The notes below the pieces were generated by a model. That model did no database searches. It was given only the letters and a program-made list of their open reading frames with translations, and was not told where the DNA came from. From assembly GCF_003945595.2 (NCBI RefSeq), contig NW_024104413.1, forward strand, positions 522,001 to 586,000: a stretch of DNA of 64,000 nt, written 5' to 3'. Each line of letters starts with the position of its first letter. Within the stretch, counting starts at the first letter, position 1. This document shows positions 13,367 to 24,209 of this stretch, one piece after another. The DNA comes from Pipra filicauda. Taxonomy: Eukaryota; Chordata; Aves; Passeriformes; Pipridae. Both the position numbers and the translations under genes were made by a program.

Positions 13367-13952
13367 AATCACAGAATTGTAGAGAGGATGAGGTTGAAAG
13401 GGACCTGTTAAAATTGCCTAATCCATCCCCCTTGCTTTCTCAGGACCATGTCTAGTCAGGTTTTGAATGCCTCCAAGGATGGAGACTCCACAACGTCTCT
13501 GGGCAGCCTGTGCCAATGCTCAGTCACCCTCAGAGTAAAAATGCACTTCTTGATGTTCAGATGGAGTTTCCTTTATTTCAGTTTGTATCTGCTACCTCTC
13601 ACTTGGGTATCACTGTGACAAGTGTGTCTGAGCCTTCTTTCCACCCTCCCATCAGGTATTTGTACACACTGATCAGATCCGCTCCAAGCCTCCTCTTTTC
13701 CAGGCTGAGCAGTTCCAGCTCTGCCTGTCCTAGTATGACAGATATTCCAACACCTGAATCATTAGCGGCCCTTTGGACTCTGTCCAGTATGTTCATGCAG
13801 TTCTTTAGCAGGAGGTCCAGAGCTGGAGTCAGCATTCCAGATGTCTCTCTAGCCCTGACTGGAAAGGCAGGCTTACCTCCAACGTGTGGCACCTAGTGCA
13901 GCCCAAGATGCTGACCTATGGTGCGAGAGCCCATTGCTGATCTGTTCTTCAA
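13367..13952 (-). mobile_element. CR1 LINE, 3' fragment, diverged
   Basis: Read on the minus strand this is the 3' part of a CR1 non-LTR retrotransposon, the dominant avian LINE. The low-coordinate edge carries the complement of the CR1 3' tail (AATCACAGAATTGT). The body follows the CR1 consensus through the GATGGAGACTCCACAAC and CAGTCACCCTCAGAGTAAAAA regions up to a segment resembling 'GCAGCCCAAGATGC'. Between about 13892 and 13599 the minus strand keeps a readable remnant of the reverse-transcriptase C-terminus, including a DRVQR motif and SLEKRRLGADLI. An intact CR1 is about 4.5 kb with two ORFs; only some 590 bases remain, so the copy is 5'-truncated and inactive. Divergence suggests it is one of the older copies here. 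The right-hand edge is approximate. Confidence 0.93.
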
Positions 13953-16423
13953 ATTTGGTAAAAGTGCTTTCACCATCTCTCTGCACAAACTACCTGCCTT
14001 TGTAAGTACTTCCCTTCCAACTCCCAAAGCCAATCTTAACCAACCTGACAGCACTGTGACACATTTCTCACCCTCTGCCTCGTTCCCGCTGCTTCCCCAG
14101 CTTTGGCTATGGCATTTGTTGGAGCCCTTGCTGAGCTGACTCAGCCTAGAAGAACAGTTTGGAGGTTTGTGAGGAGAACTGAATTGACCTCTTTTCCACT
14201 CTTCTCCCTGCCCCTTGGAAAGCTTCCCCCCCAGATATGCTGATTAAATCAGTTTGACAGGGAGAGGCCAGATGAGCTGTAGTCACCTAAAAACTGAGTG
14301 CTAGCCAGCCAGGTATGCAGGAATGGGGGTGGAGGATTGAAAGAAATGGGATTACTCTTGGCAACAGCAACTCATTAAAGTTCATCAGTGAAATTGAGTC
14401 TGTTGTAATATTGGGGAAATGAACATTTCCAAGCCAATGGGTTCACAAACTTCTTACAGAGCACAATTAAAACCCTCACATTCTTCCTTATTGAATGAGA
14501 TTGCCTTAGGTCAAAAGCAGAAGTTGAGATTTGAGAGAGAACCTAAATACGCATGAACTAACTAAAGCAGTGAAATTAATATATTTTCTTTTTATGTTTA
14601 AAAAAGTCAGAAAATAAAAAGCCCAGTTGTTTTCTGCAGATCCTTTATTGAGGAAGGACAGGTTTTGACAGTTAACTTTTCGTGTTCAATGACTGATACT
14701 TGGTTATTGGACCATACACCTTGTGAAAGTGTTGATTCTGCTTCATTCTAAGTCTTCTTGCCAGGTTTATGTGTGGGTGCATGGTGTGGGTGTTTTTTTA
14801 TGATGAGCATAAGGAATCATAGGTTTTGGTGGGGAAAATTCATCTGGGAAAATAGCTTTTTTTAAACAGAAGCTTTGATTTAGGTTTTGATCTGGTTTGG
14901 CAGGCTATTTTTAGAAAAGTCTCTAAAGAAAGTTTTCTCTGAAGAGAAAGTTATGGCTCCCTTTCTGTAGTGAAAGTAGCTGAAGTCCAGAGTGACGCTG
15001 TTTATTCTTATTGTTGTAACAGAGGTTTCAAGAAGGTCCTAAGTCAGTGAAGGCATGAAAGAATTGAGCCTTTTGCAGGTAATTCCTTTAGAGATGTTGA
15101 GAAGTGAGGAGAGCCTGGGGCAGGGCTGCTGCTTCCTCTGCCAGTGTCCTGTTCCATGTCTGTGTGCTGCTGTCACACCTTGAACAGCCTTATTTTCTAA
15201 AACCATAAAGCTTTAAAACAAAACTATATCTCCTTTTTCTGTCTTTCCATTAGCAACCAGTCTGAGAGTATTTGTAGTTATGTAGGCTTTACAAGAGTTG
15301 CAGAGATAGAGGAATATTGCCTCCTTTTTTTAAGGGAAGAGGCATTGCCAAGCTATTCAAGGGCTAACTTTAGCCTAGTGAAGCTTGTCTGCTTCCCACA
15401 TCAAGGAAGTGAAAGACATTTCTGCGGGAGACAGTCTGTAGCATCTGTAGCTAGTTTTTAGTGTGACTTGCCACCTAGAAGAGCTCTTCTCTCTTATTCT
15501 TTCTCCTGTCTCCTAAGCAAGGCAAGTCACATTCCTGGAAGTCTAGCTTCTGTGAATACCCCTCTTGGAACTCCTAAAGGGAGCTGGCGAGTCTGCTTTC
15601 AGCATTTGAAGTAGTATTGTTTTCTCCCTAAGAGGTACTTCTGGGTTTTGCACGTAAAATAATTATTTAAAATTTCAGAGACATCAAAGAATGGAAATGA
15701 ATCATAGCAATCAGTTGTATATTCTATATAGGATTCCTTCAGTTTCTGACCTTTTCTAAAGTCATGTTCTTCTATAAGAAAAAAACGCAAATAAGCCTGA
15801 AAGACACTAGAGGATAATGTTCACAATACTCATCACGTTATTTTAGTCTGTTTTTCTCTTTCGACTTAGTCCTTTTCTGTCATGAGAACAGCATCAGGTA
15901 CCCTGAATCTTTGTTTTAAAGGTATAATGGCTTCCAAGAATAAAAAGACAACTCATTAGAAGAGCTTTTAGGTGAGATTCGCCACAGCTTGGTTTGAGTG
16001 CTTTCATACAACTTTTGTAAATGGAATCTTTGTTGGTGCCAGAGTGCTGCTAATGGTAGCAACTGTCTCAAGGTGAAATCCAGTTATTGTTTCAGAAAAT
16101 TCCCACTTTGTATGGCTGATTTTTTGTTTGTTTAGGAACTAGAAAATATTGCATCTGTTTTAAGGTAACTTCTTGGTTTAGTTGGATGGTTGAAAGAAAA
16201 TAACTTTCCAGGATTAGAATGTTATATTTTAATGTTGTATTTAAAAACATGAATTTACAATTTTTTAATTTTTTAATAATAATTAACTGCAAAATCAAAT
16301 GCCAAATTATATTCTATTAGTAAGTATAATTTGGTTGTTAATTTTGCCATATCTGCAGAGAAAGTTTGAGAAAGGATCTTTATCTTTGTTTTCTGTCTTT
16401 ATGCATTTTTTCTTACCTGAACT
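13953..16423. other. Unique noncoding DNA between two CR1 copies
   Basis: No gene, RNA or repeat is recognised. The part from 13953 to about 14150 is richer in C than its surroundings and is open in one plus frame (73 codons). It could be a further decayed extension of the neighbouring CR1, but I cannot align it. Confidence 0.7.
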
Positions 16424-16848
16424 ACAGAATCACAGAATGGCTGAGGTGGGAAGGGATCTCTGGTAGTCATCTGGTCCAACCCCAGTGCTCAAACAGGGCC
16501 ATCTAGAGCCAGTTGAGTGGGACTGTGTCCAGATGGTTTTTGAGTATCTCCAAGGATGGAGATTCCACCACCTCTATGGGTAACCTGCACCAGTGCTCAG
16601 TCACCCTCACAGTAAAACAGTGTCTCCTGATGTTCAGAGGGAGCCTCCTGTGTTCAGTTTGTGCCCATTGCCTCTGATCCTGACAGTGGGAGCCTCTGGA
16701 AAAAGCCTGACTCTGTCATCTGTGCTCCCTCTCTTCACATATTTATAGACATTGATGAAACCCCCCTTGTTCTCTTCTTCACGCTGAGCAGTCCCTCCTC
16801 TCTCGGCCTTTTCTCATGGGAGAGATGCTCCAGACCCTTCATCACCTT
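16424..16848 (-). mobile_element. CR1 LINE, 3' fragment
   Basis: The left edge carries the complement of the CR1 3' tail (ACAGAATCACAGAATGG) followed by the complement of the GACCAGATGA and AAGGTCCCTTCC region. The body runs through ATGGAGATTCCACCACC and CAGTCACCCTCACAGTAAAA and ends near 16848 in the reverse-transcriptase C-terminal region (a CTGAGCAGTCCCTCCTC-type segment). It is about 425 bases, 5'-truncated and frame-broken. It lies in the same orientation as the copy 3 kb upstream but is a separate insertion, because both keep their own 3' ends. Confidence 0.95.
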
Positions 16849-18053
16849 AAATGAAATGAAATTAAAAATGTTTGTGACAGATTCTTCTTAATACCAGCAC
16901 TAGCCAAAATAGCTTTTTTGAGAAAGATAGTTAGGGTTGTCAGGCCCCATTTATCATGTTCTTGATTGTCATCTCTCAGCAGAGGAGAGGGGTTGCTGTA
17001 GTATGGCTGTCATTATAGCATGAATATTGAGTTGCTTTGGGTTAAAGTAGTAAGCAGGATTTTCTTGGGCATCTCCTGGGGTTTCTAGCCCTCAACATCT
17101 TAATTTCCATTGCGTGTGTTGGTTTGGCTAAAAGGTACCAAGGGTCTGCCAGCCTATTGCACTGACTTTTTTGATCATTGTCTGAGTAGATGAATGTCAC
17201 ATAAAAGGCACTTTTAGACATGACCAGCTCAAGACTCCTGGACAATTTAGACCTTTTCCTAAAAACAAAGGCACCTGAAATTGTATCGATTTCAATATTT
17301 TACAGTACTTTGCATTCATGTATTTCACGTGTAAACCTTGAGGGTAAAATAACCACCCTGGGCAATAATTCAGATTACGCAAAGTGCCTGCATTAGCCCC
17401 TGTTGTATCCCCACTGTCTCACTCTTCTGGACATCACCAATGTTTGAGTTTTAACTGATATTTCTAGCAGCTTTTTCTAAAGAGTTGGTGAACTCAAGCA
17501 AAAGGTCTTGTAAGAATGGAGCACTAAACTTGATTTACAGCTTGAAGTAACAATATGGTAAGGCAGAGCCCTTGGTTTGTCATATGAAAGATGCAGATGT
17601 TTGCTTCTTAGATATGAATTAATTTGATTATTGGTACTACTCCTAAATTTGAATACCTGTGGGTGCTGCTTCACTTCTGCTTTTCCCTTCGTTAAATTTA
17701 GGGTAAATGTAGTTCTGTTTATGTTTAGGAATATCTTTTATCTACCTTGTTCATAAGTTTATTATTTTCCTGAACTGCTTTAAAATGGATCAGATCAGCC
17801 CTTCTTAATGAATTCAGTTTCTTCAAAATCATGGCACATTCCTTTCTTCTAGCAAGACTAGATTTGCCCTAATTTAGCACTAGATTAACATTCAGTTGGG
17901 CTAAACAATTGAAAAAGAAATATGTATTTAATCAGAGTGATGACCTGGTCTTCTTCCAAGTCAAAGGGAATTCTTGTCATTCACTTCACTTGAAGGTAAA
18001 ATTTCATACCCAGCTTTTGGAAGGTATTACCTGGGCTAAGACTTTGCGACATA
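16849..18053. other. Unique noncoding DNA
   Basis: No open frame, RNA gene or repeat is supported in this stretch. It is AT-rich with few CpG. Confidence 0.75.
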
Positions 18054-18064
18054 TTTTTTTTTTT
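18054..18064. repeat. T11 homopolymer
   Basis: Eleven consecutive T bases followed by a short pyrimidine stretch. Confidence 0.85.
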
Positions 18065-18203
18065 CCTCCACTGACCAAACTTTCTCCAATGTGACGAGGA
18101 GAAGATCAGTGACAGAAAAAATTATCTGAAAATGTAGTTACAGTACTAACTTATCTTTTCTTATAAGTGGGTACAGACATGCCTAATTAATGTTTTATTT
18201 CTT

Positions 18204-18216
18204 AAAAAAAAAAAAA
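18204..18216. repeat. A13 homopolymer
   Basis: Thirteen consecutive A bases. It is one of only two A-runs of this length on the plus strand, against several longer T-runs. Confidence 0.9.
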
Positions 18217-18432
18217 GTAAACTGTGTGATCTACCTGCCCTGTGACTGACATTTTGGTAGCTTTTCTGTCCTTTATTTGGCACCCCTGACACAGATCACA
18301 GAAGTATTTTGTGCAGCCAATTGAAGGACTTTGCAACTTCATGGCATCAGGTAGAGTTGCTGTGATGTGCAGAAACAGCTTCAGTTATTCTCAAAGGCGT
18401 TTTCTAATAATTGCCCATCTAAATCACCTTAG

Positions 18433-18470
18433 CTAATTAGTAATTCTTAATTAGATAATTAATTTATAAA
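18433..18470. promoter_or_regulatory. TAAT-rich cluster, possible homeodomain enhancer core
   Basis: Within 38 bases there are several TAATTA/TAATT cores in both orientations (CTAATTAG, TAATTC, TTAATTAG, TAATTAAT, then a TTTATAAA string). TAATTA is the core bound by many homeodomain proteins, and dense arrays of it occur in developmental enhancers. The flanks are unique DNA without simple-repeat structure. Chance occurrence in AT-rich DNA is possible, so this is only a candidate. Confidence 0.3.
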
Positions 18471-21008
18471 ATCACTTAGTACAAAAACTGAATGCACATC
18501 TTAAGTGGTGATGACTGTGTGTTGACAACTGACCATGAAATACATCTGAACTAGCAAGTAACAATACTTTTAATAAAATATCGTCATTGTTTTCTTACTA
18601 TCTGTAGTATGCAGTTTGAGCTGAAAAGCACTGCTGACCATCACCAATTGTCTGAATAAATGTCTCTACTTGTAAAAGTCTCTTACTTTCCTAACTTGTA
18701 AAAGTAAACAATTTGAATGTCTAACAACAATTTGCTTACATAATTTGTATGTTCTGCTTGTTAATATATAAATTGCAAAAATGCTTCCTAGTTGCAACTT
18801 GTCAGTTTTAGCATGGATTTTCACTTATTAGAATTATTGAAAGTAGTTATACACCTTCAAGCGTGGACTTGAATGCAAGGGAACTGGGTAACTTTTGGAA
18901 ACATAGCTGAAAATGTGATCTTAAACCACTTTTTCCAGTCTTACAATTTCGCATTTTAAGTGAAGGTTTTAGTAGGCTTTAGGGATGTGTTTTAATACAA
19001 GTATAATGCAGCAGGTAGAAACTTGAATGTCTCATTAGTAATTCAACAACACAAGTCTTATTAGGCATTGTAAATCAGCACTGAGTTTTAAAACTATAAC
19101 CTCACTGAAAATCAGTCAGATGTGTTTGGAGATTGGTTTCTTATTGTCTTTCTTTTATTTCAGATGTTTCCAGCAATTCCATTTGAATGTTTCCAGGTTC
19201 ACAAGCAAGTGAATCTTTGCTTGAAGTTGTTTTTGCTTGGAATTGGTACAGGTAGCAAAGACTGCAGGGAATTTGATACAGGTTTCTTGTGTTGCTTTGA
19301 GACTTTACCAGGTTTGTTGTATTTCTTGAAAGTTTTAACATTACTGATTTCCAAGTAAAGAGATTGTCGTGGGTGAGAATTGCATAAACAGCATAACCTA
19401 GCAACCTGTGTAATGCACTGCTTAAACAGTATACAGTAGAGTTGGGTAATTTAAGGTTTGCGAGTGCCTAAACTTCCCAGGAAACTGATTACTACTAAAA
19501 TCTTCTGAAATTCTTCTTTTTCTTAAATGCTTAGCTGAGCAGCAGATGGAGATAAAGAGTACTCATAAATTGTGTCCTTTTTTCCTAGGGTTTTTCTTTT
19601 CTGCCTGTTTCCATAGGCAGCACAGATTTTTATGGCTGGTTAGGATCAAAGTCCTGAGACATGGGCAGCACTAAAGGCCACCTGTTGATAAGGTCAGTCT
19701 ACGGGGAATGTATTTGTGTTACTTTCTCATCCTGTATGATGACTTCTGTTATCAAATAAAAGAAACTAAAACATCAGCACTCCATTTCCCTAAATCCTTC
19801 AGTTGCAATCCTCTTTCTCCCTCATTGTTTTCCTTTGGAGAAACAAGTTTGAAGTTTGTTGATATCTTCTGAATCTTCAAACCAAGATCTACAAAGCTTC
19901 ATTATAGGTCTGACTGGGCCTCCAAACCCAAAAATTTGCTGCCACTATAGATAGATATGCAAGATATCAGAGGACTAAAATTGCACTTTATTTTCTAATG
20001 TTTCAGGGACCACAGTATACCAGAAATTTTCAAGCACATAGACACTGTAAACTTGCAGCAAATGCGATGATAGATGATCAATGTATCAATCTAGTGGAAG
20101 TGATTTGGTCACAGTGAGGTGCATCATGAAGTACATGTAGTATGCTAAACTGCTAATATTTGGTTCTGTCCACTGAATGACCTTTTTTTGCTGGAAAAAG
20201 CACTCTTGTGTTGTTTAGAACATGTGCTGTTGAAATGTGCACTGTTCTGGGCTGCTTACTGAAAGGTCTGCATTTGCTGTTGGTACCTACAGCTGGGCAA
20301 TCCACCTGAAAACTAGCTGGAAATGCTACAGCTAGTAGCTAATGTATCAGACTCTTAGAGTTGCCACATGATCCCTACATGCATTATTCTGATCTTGAAA
20401 GGATTTGTAGCTTCTTTTTAAAGGTAGAGTGTGTTCTTCAACATCAAGTCTTTTCTGCTCGTTGGTTTTCTTTAGCAAAGAGCTCCAAAGCTAGTGTTGT
20501 GACAGGGTTTAAAACCACTACGTTTGTACATGGGACTAGAAATGAGAAATTCTTGAACACTGGAGCTGGGTTTCAAAACAGATTTTGCTGGTTGTAGGCA
20601 AGTCACACAAAATCACTAGTGTATGGGGGTGATGTTCAAGCACTTGCAGGAAGATAGTTTGCTAATCCTACCTCTGAGTAAAACTGATATGAGAATTTTT
20701 CATAGAATAGGTTTCAGTAGAAAAAAAAAGTAAATAGGAGTTTTATTGAGATACGTGGGCACATTTTTTATTTTTATTGATGCCTTTTGACTGAGTTCTC
20801 TTGGAATTCTCTGCCCTTTATGGGCAGCACTAGTGCTGCCTTTCTGCTGTCAGCAGTGACACACTGCAACCAGCACACGATGAGGCTGAATGACAGGAGC
20901 CAAGCCTTGCAGGAGGACCCAATTATTCATTTGCAGTAACTCCTATCTGCCATTTTCATGGTGTGAAGAGAATCTTTTGCTTTGTTCAGCAATAGCTTAA
21001 AGGCTCAT
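18471..21008. other. Unique noncoding DNA
   Basis: No gene is supported. A very good 3' splice-site-like string (pyrimidine tract ending in TTTCAG at 19163) is followed by an 87-base open segment, but the downstream GTAGCA is a poor donor and the translation is not recognised. A short hairpin at 20217-20248 has a stem of only about 10 pairs. Confidence 0.7.
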
Positions 21009-21386
21009 TTGGGGTTTGAATGGGAAGCTTTTGGTAGTGGGGGGGCCTACAGGGGTGGCTTCTGTGAGAAGCTGCCAGCAGCTTCCCTGATGTCTGACAA
21101 AGCTGACATCAGCCAGCTCCAAGATGTTCTCACTACTGGCCAAGGCTGAGCCCATCAGTGATGGTGGTAATGCCTCTGGGATAATGTGTTTGAGAAAGGG
21201 GAAAAGTTGCTGCACAACAGCAGCAGTAGCTACAGAAGTGAGAATACATGAGCGAAACAATTTTACAGACACCGAGGTCAGTGAGGAAGGAGGGGGAGGA
21301 GGTGCCTCAGGTGGCAGAGCAGAGATGCCCCTGCAACCTGTGGTAAAGACCATGGTGAGGCAGCTGTTCCTGCGGGCCATGGAGGG
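21009..21386 (+). mobile_element. Fragment of a dispersed avian repeat (probably LTR-type)
   Basis: The order of segments matches a high-copy avian interspersed repeat that I recall from other bird genomes: TTTTGGTAGTGGGGGG, CTACAGGGGTGGCTTCTGTG, GCCAAGGCTGAGCCCATCAG, a TGCTGCACAACAGCAGCAG part, ACACCGAGGTCAGTGA, and GACCATGGTGAGGCAG. I cannot name the family with certainty; I believe it belongs to an endogenous retrovirus-type element. The high GC and the open plus-strand frame of about 100 codons come from the repeat and are not evidence of a host gene. The full element continues beyond GCAGCCCATGGAGG, but here the match ends near 21386, so the copy is truncated. A second piece of the same element, opposite in orientation, lies at 60489-60683. 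Confidence 0.6.
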
Positions 21387-23701
21387 TTTACTGAAGAATT
21401 TAAAGAATTTACCTAAGACATTATAAATTAAATTAGTATCGCAAAGTTCTGCAGTAGGTTTTCTGATATGGCATAACTTTTAAAGAAGAGTAGTAAGGTT
21501 CATTCTGTAATTCGGAATTTTGAATCCATAATGTGCTAGCTATATCTATTTTATTTAAATCAGAACTAACTGAAAAAGCTGGGTGTAGAAGTACCAAATT
21601 GTATGTGTTGATGGACTACAGAGTGAGGTCTGCCTCTTGTAGAGCTTGTCTCTAGTTCTTTGGTGGGTATTATTACAGCTCTGTTAGGTAGGAATCTCTC
21701 AGATCTCTTCTTGTGTACCAAGGACCTTGAGTTCAGTGCTGGGTATGACACTGGTCGTTTTAGACGAGGAGAAGTGACGTTGCTGGGTTGCTGCACTGAA
21801 ATAAGTAGTGCCCATCTTGCTGAGTGGAGTCTGGAACTGGGTCATATCATCGCAGGCAGTTGCCCGGTGGTTTAACACTGCTGCCTAGTGGAAGGAAGCT
21901 GAACTCCTGCGTCACCAAGTTCCAGTTTGGGATGTTATGTTGGCTAATGCTCACGTGGTTGTTCAGGATAGGGGGCGAGTAGGTGTTTCTATGTGGATAA
22001 GTGTTGGAGAGTTACAAACTCTAGGGTTTTTATTTTCAGACATATTTAGAATTCCTGTTCCTAAGGCAGTACCGGAGTCTTAAGTTCATCATGTGTATTT
22101 AACCTTATTGTATTTTTATCTTCCCTGCACCTCCCATCTCTCTAGTGATGTTGCAGTTGAACTGTGCTGGAACTGAAGTTGCAAAGCAAAAAGGGGGTGA
22201 GGGTTGAGGAAGAAACCAAGAAAGAAAAAAGTGAGCAGGAATGTTCCTTAAACTGTTACTAATTTTGAAATTATAAATTCACATTAGAATGCAGAGAGGC
22301 ATGATAGGCATCTTGGCTAGCTTTCTACCTGTGTTCTGGTTATGATACAAGATTATAATGTCTGCATAAGTTAAAACAAACAAAAAACCTCAAAAACCCA
22401 GCCTCCCCCCAAAATTTTACTGCTAGAAATCTCCTTGTAAAATTTGCTGCAGTCAACAACTGAACATAAGTATTTGTGTACTTATATTTACTGCCATTCA
22501 GAGCAATTTTATATATATATTCATAACTTGTTATTTTTGGTGGGGTTACTTTTGCATGACTGATGGTATGCTTTATTCACAAGGTGTCAGAGCTTAGCTT
22601 TGATATGTACTAGCTCTTGATGGGTTTTCACTGATTTTGGCTAAATTGCAAAAGAAGCTTGAATGTGAAATACAATAATATTTGACCAAAAACCCACCTG
22701 TCGATTTTACATTGGTAAATTACAAATTAAATAATCAACACTAGTTAATAACACTGTATTTCATCACAAAATGGCAGGTTCTTGAAAAAAGCAATTTTTT
22801 CATAGCCGAGAATATCACATGGCATTTGTGATGGCCTTACCAGAAATCATGTGAAAACAACTGAGAAATATAATAGCTTAATTTTCAGAATAGACTAAGC
22901 AGAAACAAGAATAAAGCTGCTTCTGCAGTGTAGAGCACCATCAGTATTTATCAGAGATGATCCCAAATACAGAAATGACATTTTTAGCTTTTGTTTCAGG
23001 GATAAAAGGCAAGACCTTTCTAGATTGTGATCTTGGAAATCATGAGAGGAATGGTGATCTTTTGCCAATTGGGTGTATTCCTCTTAAAGAAGGAAAAAGA
23101 TGAAGATGTGGTAGATCTCTTTGGGTGTTTGTACTGCTACTATATACTTCTAAAATGATTCCTGGTGGAGAATAAATTCAGACAGTTGTAAGTGCCTCAC
23201 TAGTGCTGCTTCTCTGTTCTGAATCATTACATGCAGAGATGCACTTGGTGTACAAACTGGTCCCTCTCATGGCAAAAGATGACAGAAATAGTTCCCTAGG
23301 AAAGAAAATGCTGTTGTTTTCTGTTGAGATTTACTACTTCTAGTGGAGCACTATCACTCATGCTGCATCACCCAGTTCGGAGGGTTCGGGATGATCCATG
23401 GCCTTGTCTGCTTTTTACTGGCACGGCTGTTTCACTTGGTCTGGGCATCCTTTCACTTTCTCATTGTTTGGAAATAACCATCCAAATTTTTGCTTTTCTC
23501 TTGTGACTTCCTGGGTTGTATTTATTTATAGACTTGTATGTGCATCAACATAGATGTACACATTTATGTGTACTGATATATTGACTATATTGTTAGAGTT
23601 TTGTGACAAAGTAGTACTTAGAAGTTGTGACATATGAGATGGAATATCTGTTTGAGAGATTTTTCCAAACCTAACAGGACTATTGCAGCAGTGGCTTTTT
23701 A
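21387..23701. other. Unique noncoding DNA
   Basis: No gene or interspersed repeat is recognised. It includes an AC/A-rich patch near 22375-22420 and a short TA run at 22510-22520. A weak CTCF-like match (10 of 12 positions, GCTGCCTAGTGG) lies at 21880-21891. Confidence 0.7.
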
Positions 23702-23732
<31 letters not shown>

Positions 23733-23735
23733 TAT
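23702..23735. repeat. (TG)n microsatellite
   Basis: About 16 TG dinucleotides with one TATG interruption. It is the longest clean dinucleotide repeat in the window and is likely to vary in length between individuals. Confidence 0.95.
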
Positions 23736-24192
23736 ATCTCATGTGGGCAGGGTGTGTAAGTGCTTGTAACTGGATGAGAAAGCATTTCACATGGATGAAG
23801 CTGCCATGAGCCGAGAAGGAAGAATCGTTTCCTCAGCAAGAATAACTTTCAATTTTTTTTCTCTGTTCAAATGAAAGGGTTTCTTCTCCTGATTTTCTTT
23901 AGGGCCAAGTAATACCAACAGGCTGCTGCACATCACAAAGTGTCCAACAGTTCTAGTGGCAGTGAAGTTACTTAGTTGAACTGTCTTCTGTTGAGTGAAT
24001 CCTCACCTCTGATGGCCTGACTTTTGCCACTGGCAAAGAGCTACACTGAACTTTCAAACCCTCTCTTCCCCCTCCCTCCCGCCTTTTTGTTACAGATCAT
24101 GGAATCAGACCACAAATTCACTGTAAAAAGCCTGGAAAAGAAATTAACAAAGATACAACATTAACATTTCACTGGTGACTGTTTTTCTAGCC

Positions 24193-24209
24193 TTTTTTTT
24201 TTTTTTTTT
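24193..24209. repeat. T17 homopolymer
   Basis: Seventeen consecutive T bases in unique DNA, with no retroposed body recognised beside it. Confidence 0.9.

Noticed and set aside
13510..13896. Open plus frame of 128 codons
   Set aside because: It is the antisense read-through of a CR1 fragment.
20217..20248. Hairpin AGAACATGTGC...GCACTGTTCT, candidate microRNA precursor
   Set aside because: The stem is only about 10 pairs with a bulge and does not extend outward. This is too short for a precursor.
21124..21426. Open plus frame of 100 codons with a glycine run
   Set aside because: It lies inside a dispersed avian repeat and is not evidence of a host gene.
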